This document shows, piece after piece, positions 25,301 through 37,165 of a stretch of 64,000 nucleotides of DNA (positions are counted from its first letter, which is position 1; each line of letters begins with the position of its first letter). A model generated the notes under the pieces. The model was not told the DNA's origin. It did not search any database and worked only from the letters and a program-made list of their open reading frames with translations. The position numbers and the translations under genes were made by a program. This DNA comes from Ruegeria sp. ANG-R (GTDB taxonomy: Bacteria; Pseudomonadota; Alphaproteobacteria; Rhodobacterales; Rhodobacteraceae), in the NCBI RefSeq assembly GCF_000813985.1, contig NZ_JWLJ01000001.1:856453-920452 (forward strand), in the 5' to 3' direction.

Positions 25301-25363
25301 TATTTGATATATTGTCCTCAGTTTATTTTAACGAATTTCATTTGTTTTGTTTAGGAGGATGAA

Positions 25364-25774
25364 ATGCCTCGCTTTATTGTCTCTATCGTATTTGCTCTTT
25401 GTGCATCGACATCCCACGCGGATGTCTGGACCTTCGAAACCCCGTCTGAGAACATTCAGTGTGTGGTCGGGCAGGGGGCCAGTGTTTCGGACCTGTCATG
25501 CACCATAATCGAACGCAGCGGCGCGCCTGCACTGCCGCGCCCAGCGGATTGTCAGTCGGATTGGGGGCATGATTTTTTCATGACCAATACTGGCGCCGTG
25601 CGCATGTTGTGCCAACCGGTCAACCATAATCGGGACGGTTTCGACCGTGCAGACTATGGCATAACCGGAGAGTTTGGCGGGTTCATTTGCCATTCCTCGA
25701 AAAAGGGCTTGGAGTGTAGAAACGAAGTGGGTCATGGCTTCTTTTTGTCCCGAGCCAAGCAAAGGATATTTTGA
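25364..25774 (+). CDS. Secreted DUF6636-like protein
   Basis: The 136-residue product has a signal peptide (MPRFIVSIVFALCASTSHA) and six cysteines in a regular spacing (NIQC, LSC, ADC, MLC, FIC, LEC), together with WGHDFFMTNTG and NEVGHGFFLSRAKQ. This agrees with the DUF6636 family as I remember it. The even number of cysteines suggests disulfide bonds in the periplasm or outside the cell. AGGAGG lies eight bases before the start. Function is unknown. Confidence 0.7.
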   Translation: MPRFIVSIVFALCASTSHADVWTFETPSENIQCVVGQGASVSDLSCTIIERSGAPALPRPADCQSDWGHDFFMTNTGAVRMLCQPVNHNRDGFDRADYGITGEFGGFICHSSKKGLECRNEVGHGFFLSRAKQRIF

Positions 25775-25901
25775 TCCTCACTGGGTGACTTATTACCCGC
25801 CTCAATGTTGGGTTTTGCTAAAATCGGTGGATATGTCTGCCGGATGCCTTGAAGTCCCCAAATCATCCGGTCATGCTGCATCACGACAAACGGCGATGAG
25901 G

Positions 25902-25930
25902 TTGAAATGGGGGAACAGGTGCCCCACCTT
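25902..25930 (+). promoter_or_regulatory. RpoH-type heat-shock promoter of lon
   Basis: GTTGAAA, 14 bases, then CCCCACCTTT closely follows the sigma-32 consensus (CTTGAAA, 13-15 bases, CCCCAT). It lies about 80 bases before the lon start. Lon is a classical heat-shock gene, which supports the call. Confidence 0.65.
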
Positions 25931-26008
25931 TATCGTCCAAGACAGGAGACAGCCAATGGTTGCCTGACACAGGGACCTGCGCCGTCTTGCCAATGATAAG
26001 GATAGAGC

Positions 26009-28417
26009 ATGCAAGAGCCTCTGAATTCCTCATACCCCGTCCTGCCGCTGCGCGATATCGTGGTATTTCCGCATATGATCGTGCCGCTGTTCGTGGGCCG
26101 AGACAAATCGGTCCGCGCTCTGGAAGAGGTGATGCAGGATGACAAGCAAATTCTTTTGTCCAGCCAGATCGATCCTGGTGAGGACGATCCGGAAATCGAC
26201 GGTATCTACCGCTCGGGCGTTCTGGCCAACGTACTGCAACTGCTGAAGCTTCCCGATGGCACCGTCAAGGTGCTGGTCGAGGGGCAGGCGCGCGTACAGA
26301 TCACAGAATTTCTTGAAAACGATCAGTTTTTCGAAGCCCGCGCCGAGTATCTGACTGAGATTCCGGGCGATGTGACCACGACCGAGGCGTTGCAACGCAC
26401 CGTCGCGGATGAATTCGAGCGCTATGCCAAAGTGCGCAAGAACATCCCCGAAGAGGCGCTGGCCGCAGTGGGTGAGACTACCGAGCCCGCCAAGCTGGCT
26501 GACCTGGTATCGGGTCATCTGGGCATTGAGGTCGAACAAAAGCAGGAACTTCTGGAAACCCTCAGCGTTAGCGAGCGGCTTGAAAAGGTCTATGGCCTGA
26601 TGCAAGGCGAAATGTCCGTCTTGCAGGTCGAGAAAAAGATCAAAACCCGCGTCAAATCCCAGATGGAGAAGACCCAGCGCGAGTACTATCTGAATGAGCA
26701 GATGAAGGCCATTCAGAAGGAACTTGGCGATGGTGAGGATGGCAGCAACGAAGTTGCCGAGCTGGAAGCCAAGATCAACGAGACCAAGCTATCGAAAGAG
26801 GCGCGCGAGAAGGCCGAAGGTGAGCTGAAAAAGCTCAAGAACATGTCGCCCATGTCGGCCGAGGCCACTGTTGTGCGCAACTATCTGGATTGGATTCTGG
26901 CGCTGCCTTGGGGCACCAAATCCCGCGTCAAAAAGGATTTGGGCCGGGCGCAGGATATTCTGGATGCCGATCACTATGGGCTTGAGAAGGTCAAAGAGCG
27001 GATCGTCGAATACCTCGCTGTCCAGCAGCGTTCGAAAAAGCTGAAAGGCCCGATCCTGTGCCTCGTTGGCCCTCCGGGTGTTGGTAAGACCTCGCTGGGT
27101 AAGTCGGTTGCCAAAGCCACGGGGCGCGAGTTCATTCGCATCTCGCTGGGTGGCGTGCGCGACGAATCCGAGATCAGGGGCCACCGTCGGACCTATATCG
27201 GCTCGATGCCCGGTAAGATCATTCAGGCGTTGAAAAAGGCGAAAACCACGAACCCGCTCATCCTGCTCGATGAAATCGACAAGATGGGGCAGGACTTCCG
27301 TGGCGACCCGGCCTCGGCGATGCTGGAGGTGTTGGACCCGGAACAGAACAGCACGTTCATGGATCACTACCTTGAGGTCGAATATGACCTTTCGAACGTG
27401 ATGTTCCTGACGACATCCAACAGCTACAACATGCCCGGGCCTCTGCTGGATCGGATGGAAATCATTCCGCTGGCCGGCTACACCGAGGACGAGAAAAGCG
27501 AGATCGCAAAGCAGCACCTGATCAGCAAACAGGTCAAGAACCACGGTCTGAAAGACAAAGAGTTCGAACTGACCGATGAGGCGCTGCAATCGATCATTCG
27601 CACCTATACCCGCGAGGCGGGGGTTCGGAACCTCGAACGCGAAATCGCCAAGGTGGCGCGGAAATCGCTGACCAAGATCATCAAGAAAGAGGCTGAAACC
27701 GTAACGGTGACGCCGGATAATCTGGATGATTTCCTTGGGGTGCCCAAGTTCCGCTACGGCCTCGCTGAACAGGGCGATCAGGTTGGTGTTGTCACCGGTC
27801 TGGCCTGGACTTCGGTCGGAGGCGACCTGCTGCATATCGAAGCTCTGAAACTGCCCGGTAAGGGGCGGATGAAGACCACAGGTAAACTCGGCGATGTGAT
27901 GAAGGAATCCATCGATGCGGCGTCGTCTTACGTGCGTTCCATTTCGCCTCAGATCGGGGTGAAGCCACCGAAGTTCGACAAGATCGACATCCATGTGCAC
28001 GTGCCTGATGGTGCGACGCCCAAGGATGGACCGTCTGCGGGCTTGGCGATGGTGACCTCAATCGTCTCGGTTCTGACCGGCATTCCCGTGCGCAAGGACA
28101 TCGCCATGACGGGCGAGGTCTCGTTGCGTGGGAACGCGATGCCGATTGGCGGGCTCAAGGAAAAGCTGCTGGCCGCCCTTCGCGGTGGGATCAAGACCGT
28201 TCTGATCCCGGAAGAAAACGAGAAGGATCTGGCAGATATCCCGGATAACGTGAAAGATGGTCTGGAGATCATTCCGGTCAAACACGTCTCGGAAGTCCTT
28301 GAGAAAGCTCTGGTGCGTAAGCCCGAGTCTGTCGAATGGGATGAGGCCGCCGAAGAGGCTGCCGCCGCAGCTGCCAAGGCAGCTGAAAGTGCCGGGCAAT
28401 CAGCAACCGCACATTGA
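26009..28417 (+). CDS. lon: ATP-dependent Lon protease
   Basis: The 802-residue cytoplasmic protease has the LAN substrate-binding domain ([17 protein letters not shown] onward), a coiled coil, an AAA+ module with Walker [10 protein letters not shown] near residue 353 and Walker [11 protein letters not shown], and the C-terminal protease domain with catalytic Ser676 in KDGPSAGLA and a Lys about 43 residues later. The tail is rich in alanine and glutamate. It degrades misfolded and short-lived regulatory proteins. A strong bidirectional terminator follows. Confidence 0.97.
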   Translation: MQEPLNSSYPVLPLRDIVVFPHMIVPLFVGRDKSVRALEEVMQDDKQILLSSQIDPGEDDPEIDGIYRSGVLANVLQLLKLPDGTVKVLVEGQARVQITEFLENDQFFEARAEYLTEIPGDVTTTEALQRTVADEFERYAKVRKNIPEEALAAVGETTEPAKLADLVSGHLGIEVEQKQELLETLSVSERLEKVYGLMQGEMSVLQVEKKIKTRVKSQMEKTQREYYLNEQMKAIQKELGDGEDGSNEVAELEAKINETKLSKEAREKAEGELKKLKNMSPMSAEATVVRNYLDWILALPWGTKSRVKKDLGRAQDILDADHYGLEKVKERIVEYLAVQQRSKKLKGPILCLVGPPGVGKTSLGKSVAKATGREFIRISLGGVRDESEIRGHRRTYIGSMPGKIIQALKKAKTTNPLILLDEIDKMGQDFRGDPASAMLEVLDPEQNSTFMDHYLEVEYDLSNVMFLTTSNSYNMPGPLLDRMEIIPLAGYTEDEKSEIAKQHLISKQVKNHGLKDKEFELTDEALQSIIRTYTREAGVRNLEREIAKVARKSLTKIIKKEAETVTVTPDNLDDFLGVPKFRYGLAEQGDQVGVVTGLAWTSVGGDLLHIEALKLPGKGRMKTTGKLGDVMKESIDAASSYVRSISPQIGVKPPKFDKIDIHVHVPDGATPKDGPSAGLAMVTSIVSVLTGIPVRKDIAMTGEVSLRGNAMPIGGLKEKLLAALRGGIKTVLIPEENEKDLADIPDNVKDGLEIIPVKHVSEVLEKALVRKPESVEWDEAAEEAAAAAAKAAESAGQSATAH

Positions 28418-28436
28418 AATTGTTGAAATAAATCAG

Positions 28437-28463
28437 AAAGGCGGGGTTTGCCCCGCCTTTTTT
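28437..28463. terminator. Bidirectional rho-independent terminator
   Basis: AAAGGCGGGG and CCCCGCCTTT form a 10-bp stem with a TTTG loop, and T runs follow on both strands. It ends lon and abuts the stop of the convergent permease gene. Confidence 0.9.
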
Positions 28464-30049
28464 CAAAGGCCGATGACAGGTTTGGCAGGGTCAAGCACTT
28501 CTTCGTCAGCAATGTAGGCCTGAAACTTTTTGTCCGACAAGGCTGACCGCACGGCGAGTGCGAAAATTATAGCCGAAAATGCGACGCAAAGCAGAATGTC
28601 CCAGCCGAATGGGATTTGCTTCTGGGAGCCTTCCCCGAACTGACCCATGAAGGAAATCAACCCCAACCCGCAAAAATAGGGCATCAACCAGAGTGCCTCG
28701 GTCGCGTCCATCTCATCCAGTCGATTGTGGAACCGTATCAAGAGCAGCCCCATGCCGACAAGCAGCGCGATTCCCAGCCTCCAGACGGTATCCCAACCGC
28801 TCCAGTAAACGATCAGTGTTGAGATGGCGAAGGCTGTGAGGCCAACAAGTTTGACCGCAGGAATACGGATTGAGCGAGGGCGATCTGGCAGCAAATCACG
28901 CAGGCATACAACCGCGATGGGCCCGACCGCGAAGGACAGTACGATTGCGGCGCCATTCAGTGCGATAACTGTGGTGAACGGGACCGTTAGAAGGAATATC
29001 GTTCCGATAAGGAAATTCAGCGCGAGCGCCCACAAAGGTACGCCGAAGGATGACAGCATCTGCAAACGCTTCGGAAGAAAGCCATTCTGCGACAGAGCCA
29101 ATGCAATTCGGGCATTCGACCCGGTCGCGACCAGCCCATTGCCGAATGGGCCGACCACCGAGCCCACGTTAAGCAAGCTGATAAACCACAACAGCCCGAC
29201 CGACATGATGACGCCATCCAGCGGTCCTTGTCCTCCGAAGCTCAGACTTGCCCAGCCTTTGCTGATCATTGCCGGATCAAGCGCGCCGATAAAGGCGACC
29301 TGCAATCCAAGGTAGATCAAAGCGCAAAGTACAATTGAAAGAACCAGAGCGGCGGGGATGGCGAATTTTGGATTGCGAACTTCCCCAGCCATATCAACCA
29401 CATGCCGGAATCCTATAAAGGAAAAGATAACTCCGCCGGTGGATACGGCCGCCATGATTCCCTTGAGGCCATAAGGTGCGAACCCGTCGGGTGCCGTGAA
29501 GTTCTGCACATCAAAGCGGGTGGTAATCAAAAGAACAGAAAGCACGATCGGGATAGCGATCTTGGCCCAGGTCAGGGTTGCGTTCACCTGAGCGAAGAAT
29601 TTGACCCCCAGTGCGTTCACCGCAACAAACAGCAACATGAACAGCAACGCCACCGAGATCCCGGCCCCGGTAAGATCGCCGGTATCTTGCGCATGGAGCC
29701 ATGATGCATAAGGGGCGAGGTATTTCAGCATCGCCTCAACCTCGATTGGCGCTGTGGTGTTGTAGCCAATCCAGGCGGTCCAGCCCATCGCCATCGATAC
29801 GATATTGCCATGCGAAAACTGCGGAACCCGTGCGATCCCACCGGGGATTGGCAGCATGGCCGAGATTTCGGCGAATGTAATGGCCAGAATGAACATGGCC
29901 ACAGCGCCGATGATCCAGGAGAGGATTGCCGCGGGGCCAGCGTGCTGCACGGCAAGAAGAGGTCCGAACAGCCAGCCGGACCCGATGATGCCTCCGACCG
30001 AAATGAAGGTTAGTCCAACCAGGCCAATTTCCCGCTTCAGATCCGCCAT
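28463..30049 (-). CDS. APC family amino acid permease
   Basis: The 528-residue protein has about twelve to fourteen hydrophobic helices and the APC signature GLTFISVGGIIGSGWLFGPL in helix one. The pattern and length resemble the Bacillus aspartate:proton symporter YveA, so an acidic amino acid is a fair guess, not a demonstrated substrate. AGAGGG is eight bases before ATG 30049; the open frame extends to a TTG at 30088 without support. It stands alone with the lon terminator at its 3' end. Confidence 0.87.
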   Translation of the reverse strand: MADLKREIGLVGLTFISVGGIIGSGWLFGPLLAVQHAGPAAILSWIIGAVAMFILAITFAEISAMLPIPGGIARVPQFSHGNIVSMAMGWTAWIGYNTTAPIEVEAMLKYLAPYASWLHAQDTGDLTGAGISVALLFMLLFVAVNALGVKFFAQVNATLTWAKIAIPIVLSVLLITTRFDVQNFTAPDGFAPYGLKGIMAAVSTGGVIFSFIGFRHVVDMAGEVRNPKFAIPAALVLSIVLCALIYLGLQVAFIGALDPAMISKGWASLSFGGQGPLDGVIMSVGLLWFISLLNVGSVVGPFGNGLVATGSNARIALALSQNGFLPKRLQMLSSFGVPLWALALNFLIGTIFLLTVPFTTVIALNGAAIVLSFAVGPIAVVCLRDLLPDRPRSIRIPAVKLVGLTAFAISTLIVYWSGWDTVWRLGIALLVGMGLLLIRFHNRLDEMDATEALWLMPYFCGLGLISFMGQFGEGSQKQIPFGWDILLCVAFSAIIFALAVRSALSDKKFQAYIADEEVLDPAKPVIGL

Positions 30050-30297
30050 GCTGTATCCCTCTAAGGAATTCCGCCTGATCGACGGCAACCGAGATCAGGA
30101 TACGCAGTCAGAATGAAATGTGGCAAGTCCTCAAAACATAATGAAATTTCAGTGCTATTGCGCTCTGGTTAGATCGATTTTCTGACTCGCCTGAACGCTG
30201 CCCGCGAGGCGTGGCAGAGTTCATTGAGCAATTGAGGTGGAAACGACTCGGAACTTCGGGCACGCTGGATATCTGCGCCAAGGTAGGAGAACCCAGG

Positions 30298-30525
30298 ATG
30301 CCTCAGTACAACGATCTGTTTGAGCTTTCGGTCGAAGATATGGATTTGATTGAAGAGGCGATGCGTCATGTCATCGCCGCCAGATCACAGGCGCAGGCCG
30401 ATGAGACCGGCGAGGTTCGGGAGGCCCGCGAAGACTTTGTGCGAAAGGCACATGATCTGTTGGGGCGGCTTCACGATCAAAAGATTTTCTATCGACCTAA
30501 AACTGGCGTGTATGTCGGTGGATAG
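30298..30525 (+). CDS. Small protein of unknown function
   Basis: A 75-residue acidic helical protein starting MPQYNDLFELSVEDMDLIEE, with AGGAGA seven bases before ATG 30298. The open frame extends 87 bases upstream, but no ribosome site supports that. The sequence alternates charged and hydrophobic residues (IEEAMRHVI, AREDFVRKAHDLLGRL), as in a helical hairpin. There is no recognisable family, signal peptide or membrane segment. Confidence 0.6.
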   Translation: MPQYNDLFELSVEDMDLIEEAMRHVIAARSQAQADETGEVREAREDFVRKAHDLLGRLHDQKIFYRPKTGVYVGG

Positions 30526-30602
30526 GGACGCAGCGCGCGGGTGGAGCCAGCCCGAGTGGTTCTGGAATACTTCAGTACAAGCGCGTAAGTGATTGGAAAA
30601 TA

Positions 30603-30677
30603 TGGTGGGTGATAAGAGATTTGAACTCCTGACATCTTCGATGTGAACGAAGCGCTCTACCACTGAGCTAATCACCC
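30603..30677 (-). tRNA. tRNA-Val (CAC)
   Basis: The acceptor stem GGGTGAT/ATCACCC, discriminator A and encoded CCA bound a 75-base tRNA on the minus strand. The anticodon stem CTTCG/CGAAG encloses TTCACAT, so the anticodon is CAC, reading GUG. The T arm contains GTTCAAATC. Confidence 0.95.
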
Positions 30678-30830
30678 ATGGCCGGCTCAGATATAGAACC
30701 CGAGATTTATTCGCAAGCTTAAATCGCTGTCTGTTGAGGCCGTTGAGAGATTATCATGACGCTTTTGGCCCGAGCAAAGTTGGTGGCGTTGGAAAAATTC
30801 CCGATTAGGCAAAAAACTTGAAAACGCCGC

Positions 30831-30859
30831 TTGACGCTGCTCAGCCGTGGCCATAATAC
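30831..30859 (+). promoter_or_regulatory. Sigma-70 promoter of the tRNA-Asp pair
   Basis: TTGACG and TAATAC are separated by exactly 17 bases, and the first tRNA-Asp begins 31 bases after the -10. This is a strong housekeeping promoter, as expected for stable RNA. Confidence 0.8.
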
Positions 30860-30890
30860 ACCCCAACGTTCAGAGATGAACGGGCAGTGG

Positions 30891-30967
30891 GCGGTTGTAG
30901 CTCAGTTGGTTAGAGTACCGGCCTGTCACGCCGGGGGTCGCGGGTTCGAGCCCCGTCAACCGCGCCA
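30891..30967 (+). tRNA. tRNA-Asp (GTC), copy 1
   Basis: GCGGTTG/CAACCGC acceptor stem, discriminator G and encoded CCA bound 77 bases. The anticodon loop CTGTCAC gives GTC, reading GAC and GAU. It is identical base for base to copy 2. Confidence 0.97.
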
Positions 30968-31019
30968 TCACTGTCAGCCTTTGATCCGGGTTAATGGATC
31001 AGCCATAGACCCTAAATGC

Positions 31020-31096
31020 GCGGTTGTAGCTCAGTTGGTTAGAGTACCGGCCTGTCACGCCGGGGGTCGCGGGTTCGAGCCCCGTCAACCGCGCCA
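31020..31096 (+). tRNA. tRNA-Asp (GTC), copy 2
   Basis: Same 77 bases as copy 1, starting 52 bases after it ends. The spacer has no promoter-like sequence, so both are probably cut from one precursor. Confidence 0.97.
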
Positions 31097-31120
31097 TTTT
31101 CCTTCAGATGCGAAATTCAG

Positions 31121-31140
31121 GCGCCTTTCGGGGCGTTTTT
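31121..31140 (+). terminator. Terminator of the tRNA-Asp unit
   Basis: CGCCT/GGGCG-type stem around a TTCG tetraloop is followed by TTTTT. It lies 25 bases after the second tRNA-Asp. Confidence 0.75.
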
Positions 31141-31197
31141 ATGCCGACAACGCGCCGGTCCTGTGGTTTATTGCCCGCAAAACACCAGAGGCAAGCA

Positions 31198-31764
31198 GTG
31201 ACCAGTCTAAATCGAGTCATCATGGCCCGGCGCAGCCGACAATGGGTACGCGGCCTCAAGCCGGATACGCTCGACGCATTTGAGATATCTGGCTCGTGGG
31301 GCAGGCAATTCGGGTTTCGCAGTTACGAACAGGCGTGGCATCGTCAGCATGACATCTGCACCGGTCCTCTGTTGGATGCGCAGCAGCAGGTGCGAAAGTT
31401 CGATCTGATTTTGGCTAACCAAGTGTGGGAGCATCTGGACCGCCCTGTAGAGGCGACGCTGAATGTGCAGGAAATGCTGCGACCCGGCGGGTATTTCTGG
31501 CTGGCGGTTCCTTTCTTTATTCCGTTTCACGCTGCCCCGACTGATTGCTCTCGCTGGTCTGCGCGCGGATTAAAAAATCTGTTGACCGAGTGCGGATTCG
31601 ACCCTGCGCACATCCGGGCCGAACAATGGGGCAACCGACAAGCGGCCCTGCGCAATCTCGAACCTGAGTGGCCACCTGAATATGACCCGGAGACGGATAA
31701 TCTGGACAACGATCCCGATTTTCCGATCTGCGCATGGGCACTGGCGCGGAAATCCGACGACTAG
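31198..31764 (+). CDS. Class I SAM-dependent methyltransferase-like protein, incomplete fold
   Basis: The 188-residue product has the C-terminal half of a Methyltransf_11 domain: [20 protein letters not shown] and [16 protein letters not shown]. The glycine-rich SAM motif I (GxGxG) expected before it is absent; that region reads [15 protein letters not shown]. It may bind SAM weakly or not at all. GTG 31198 is preferred since AGAGG is six bases before it; ATG 31222 is the alternative. It ends 25 bases before the uvrA SOS box and is probably unrelated to it. Confidence 0.7.
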   Translation: MTSLNRVIMARRSRQWVRGLKPDTLDAFEISGSWGRQFGFRSYEQAWHRQHDICTGPLLDAQQQVRKFDLILANQVWEHLDRPVEATLNVQEMLRPGGYFWLAVPFFIPFHAAPTDCSRWSARGLKNLLTECGFDPAHIRAEQWGNRQAALRNLEPEWPPEYDPETDNLDNDPDFPICAWALARKSDD

Positions 31765-31788
31765 GCGGAAGGTGTCGAAAATCCGCTT

Positions 31789-31803
31789 GTTCATACTTTG
31801 TTC
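31789..31803 (+). promoter_or_regulatory. LexA (SOS) box of uvrA
   Basis: GTTC-ATACTTT-GTTC matches the alphaproteobacterial direct-repeat LexA site GTTC-N7-GTTC exactly. It is 69 bases before the uvrA start. LexA repression and induction by DNA damage follow from that. Confidence 0.88.
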
Positions 31804-31871
31804 TAATTTTTTGGTTGGAGACTCAGCGCTGCTCGCCTATCTCTGAGGGGCGTTGGTTGTTGGGGGCCAGA

Positions 31872-34730
<2,859 letters not shown>

Positions 34731-34736
34731 CGCTGA

Positions 34737-35132
34737 TCAATATAGGATATCAGCGACCGCGCCGATAAGGTTCAGCACCTTGTGTGTTTCGGGATCGATT
34801 GAATAAACATAGTCCCCTGCACGTACATAGTTGCCACCGCGCCGCAGGCCATAGCGATACGGATCGTTGATCCAAATGTAATCATCGAGCCGGTCGCCAG
34901 CCCGATAGAGTTTCTTGGCCTGACCGGGCGGCACACAGGGTATCGCCTTTTTCGCCAGACCTGGTGGGCAATGCCCGACCTTGTTCCCGTATGCCGCGCC
35001 GGATTGCGGCGTGACACGCTCGACCTGCAGCTTGGATTTGTTCTTACCCTTGCTGTTGCCGTTTCCGGCTAAAGCCGTAGCGGGAGGTAGCGCGAGCAAC
35101 GTAATCATCGAAATACAGGTCAAGGTTTTCAT
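34737..35132 (-). CDS. Secreted RcnB-like small protein
   Basis: The 131-residue product has a signal peptide (MKTLTCISMITLLALPPATALA) followed by a basic low-complexity segment (GNGNSKGKNKSK) and a domain with CPPGLAKKAIPCVPPGQAKK and DDYIWINDPYRYGLRRGG. This is the general look of RcnB-family periplasmic proteins, which in Escherichia coli affect nickel and cobalt homeostasis. No metal function can be claimed here. It converges on uvrA with six bases between stops. Confidence 0.65.
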   Translation of the reverse strand: MKTLTCISMITLLALPPATALAGNGNSKGKNKSKLQVERVTPQSGAAYGNKVGHCPPGLAKKAIPCVPPGQAKKLYRAGDRLDDYIWINDPYRYGLRRGGNYVRAGDYVYSIDPETHKVLNLIGAVADILY

Positions 35133-35240
35133 GGAAGCGCGCTCCGGCGTGGGTGTGGCAACATTGGCTGCACTATATCCAATCAGCCGGCGACGCGCCC
35201 CGGTCTTTTCTAGCCTTGTGCGGTTCTCCGCCAAAAGAGG

Positions 35241-36113
35241 CTAGGGGCGAGAGCGTTTTTCGAACCGAGGTAGCATCGCGCTGAAGTCGCGGCCCAAGCC
35301 GTCTTCGTGCTCGACAAACTGCTCGTAGAGTATTGCCGCGATCTGTCCCATAGGCGTATCGGCATCGGCACTTTCAGCAGCCTGTTGACTCAGGCGCAAA
35401 TCCTTCAGCATCAGTTCGGCGGCAAATCCGGGATTGTAGTCATTATCAGAGGGGCTTTCCGGTCCGACGCCGGGGGCAGGGCAATACGCATTCATCGTCC
35501 AGCTGTAGCCAGACGAGGTGCTGACCACATCGAACATCTTTTGCCGATCCAAACCCAGCTTGTCCGCAAGCGCAAACGCCTCGCATGTCGCGATCATTGT
35601 CACGCCAAGGATCATGTTGTTGCAGATTTTGGCAGCCTGACCCGCGCCAGCCTCTCCGCAGTGTACAGCTTTCTGGCCCATGATTTCGAACAGCGGCGCG
35701 GCTTTCGAAAAAGCAGTGTCAGAGCCGCCGGCCATGAAGGTCAGCGTGCCTGCGGCCGCGCCGCCAATTCCACCTGAAACAGGCGCGTCAACCGACAGAA
35801 GACCGGCGCCGGCAGCTTGCTGTGCCACAGCGCGTGCACTGTCGACATCCACGGTCGAGCAATCGATCAGTACAGCGCCGTTTTGCATCGCGGGAATGAC
35901 TTCACCGGCAACGGCACGAAGAATCTGACCGTTGGGCAGCATGGTGATGACAGCCTCAGCATTCGCGGCGGCGGCGGCACCCGAGGTGACCATCTCTACG
36001 CCTTCAACCGCAACGTCTGCCTGATCGAAGCCGATTACATCGTGGCCTGCCCGCGCCAGATTGGCGGCCATCGGAGCCCCCATGTTGCCCAGCCCTATGA
36101 ATGCGATTTTCAT
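35241..36113 (-). CDS. mmsB: 3-hydroxyisobutyrate dehydrogenase
   Basis: The 290-residue NAD enzyme oxidises 3-hydroxyisobutyrate to methylmalonate semialdehyde in valine breakdown. The dinucleotide fold starts IAFIGLGNMGAPMA, the substrate loop is DAPVSGGIGGAAAGTLT, and the catalytic Lys is in AKICNNMILG. It is the last gene of a three-gene operon, four bases after the acyl-CoA hydrolase stop; GAGGAG for this gene lies inside the end of that gene. Confidence 0.93.
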   Translation of the reverse strand: MKIAFIGLGNMGAPMAANLARAGHDVIGFDQADVAVEGVEMVTSGAAAAANAEAVITMLPNGQILRAVAGEVIPAMQNGAVLIDCSTVDVDSARAVAQQAAGAGLLSVDAPVSGGIGGAAAGTLTFMAGGSDTAFSKAAPLFEIMGQKAVHCGEAGAGQAAKICNNMILGVTMIATCEAFALADKLGLDRQKMFDVVSTSSGYSWTMNAYCPAPGVGPESPSDNDYNPGFAAELMLKDLRLSQQAAESADADTPMGQIAAILYEQFVEHEDGLGRDFSAMLPRFEKRSRP

Positions 36114-36116
36114 CCG

Positions 36117-37157
36117 TTACTCCTCTGACAAACTCAATGCATCCGCACCAAGCGGTTGCAGCATTTCGGAAACTGCGGCCGCGGGTACATCCAGATCGGC
36201 ATACTGCCACCTTGGGTTGCGGTCCTTGTCGATGATCAGGGCACGAATACCTTCCAGAAAATCCCCGTGCTCCATCGCGCGATAGGTGAAGCGGTACTCC
36301 AGATCCAGTGCCTTTTGCAACGTCGGCCCGGCCCCCCGCAGACGGTGCAGCATCTCGACTGCAGAGGCCATTGCGATCGGAGAGTTGTTGTGCAGCGTAT
36401 CAAGAATTTTCTTCGAAAATTCGGTATCACCGCTGCGCAGACTGTTCAAATTATCACTCAGGCTTTCGCCGCCGAAAAACTTATCGATGTCTTCCCGCAT
36501 GTTCGCCAGAGGGCTGTCCGGGGCGGGCAGTGCATGTTCTTCTACCAACTCAGCCCGGCCGGATGCTTCCAGAAGGTCGATCAGTTCCGGCCAACGGTCT
36601 TGCGGAATGAAGTGATCGGCAAATCCGGCATGGATTGCGTCACCAGGCCCCATGCGATAGCCGGTCGTGCCCAGATACTCACCTAAACGGCCCGGCGCCA
36701 GCGCCAGCATCAGTGATCCGCCCACGTCTGGGACAAGGCCGATCGAGCATTCCGGCATTGCGATTTTTGAGCTTTCACCCACAACGCGATGGCTGCCATG
36801 GCATCCGACGCCAACTCCACCACCCATGGTGAAACCCTGCAGGAAGCTGATCACCGGCTTTGGATATTCGAATATCAGGGCGTTCAGGCGGTATTCGTCG
36901 CGCCAGAATTTTTGGCCGTAGGCATAGTCGCCTGTGGTACCGCTCGCGTAAAGTTCGGCGATGTCCCCGCCCGCGCAGAAGGCTTTTTCACCCTCTGCAT
37001 CGAGGATGATCAGATCGACCTCATCATCTTCACGCCAATTGCGCAGGGCGGTGTCGATAGCCATGCACATGTCATAGCTGAGTGCATTCAATGCATTTGG
37101 CCGGGTCAGCGTAATGCGCCCTGCACGGCCCGTTGTGCGAATGTCGATATCGGACAT
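36117..37157 (-). CDS. 3-hydroxyisobutyryl-CoA hydrolase (enoyl-CoA hydratase family)
   Basis: The 346-residue protein has the crotonase fold with AFCAGGDIAELYA forming one oxyanion-hole strand and FTMGGGVGVGCHGSHRV the second, followed by AMPECSIGLVPDVGGS with the catalytic Glu. Its length and position between an acyl-CoA dehydrogenase and mmsB identify it as the hydrolase that frees 3-hydroxyisobutyrate from CoA. An enoyl-CoA hydratase label would be the usual automatic alternative, but that family is about 260 residues. Confidence 0.88.
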   Translation of the reverse strand: MSDIDIRTTGRAGRITLTRPNALNALSYDMCMAIDTALRNWREDDEVDLIILDAEGEKAFCAGGDIAELYASGTTGDYAYGQKFWRDEYRLNALIFEYPKPVISFLQGFTMGGGVGVGCHGSHRVVGESSKIAMPECSIGLVPDVGGSLMLALAPGRLGEYLGTTGYRMGPGDAIHAGFADHFIPQDRWPELIDLLEASGRAELVEEHALPAPDSPLANMREDIDKFFGGESLSDNLNSLRSGDTEFSKKILDTLHNNSPIAMASAVEMLHRLRGAGPTLQKALDLEYRFTYRAMEHGDFLEGIRALIIDKDRNPRWQYADLDVPAAAVSEMLQPLGADALSLSEE

Positions 37158-37165
37158 CTATGACC

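Noticed and set aside
30211..30297. Longer start for the 75-residue protein
   Set aside because: There is no ribosome site for it, whereas AGGAGA is well placed before ATG 30298.
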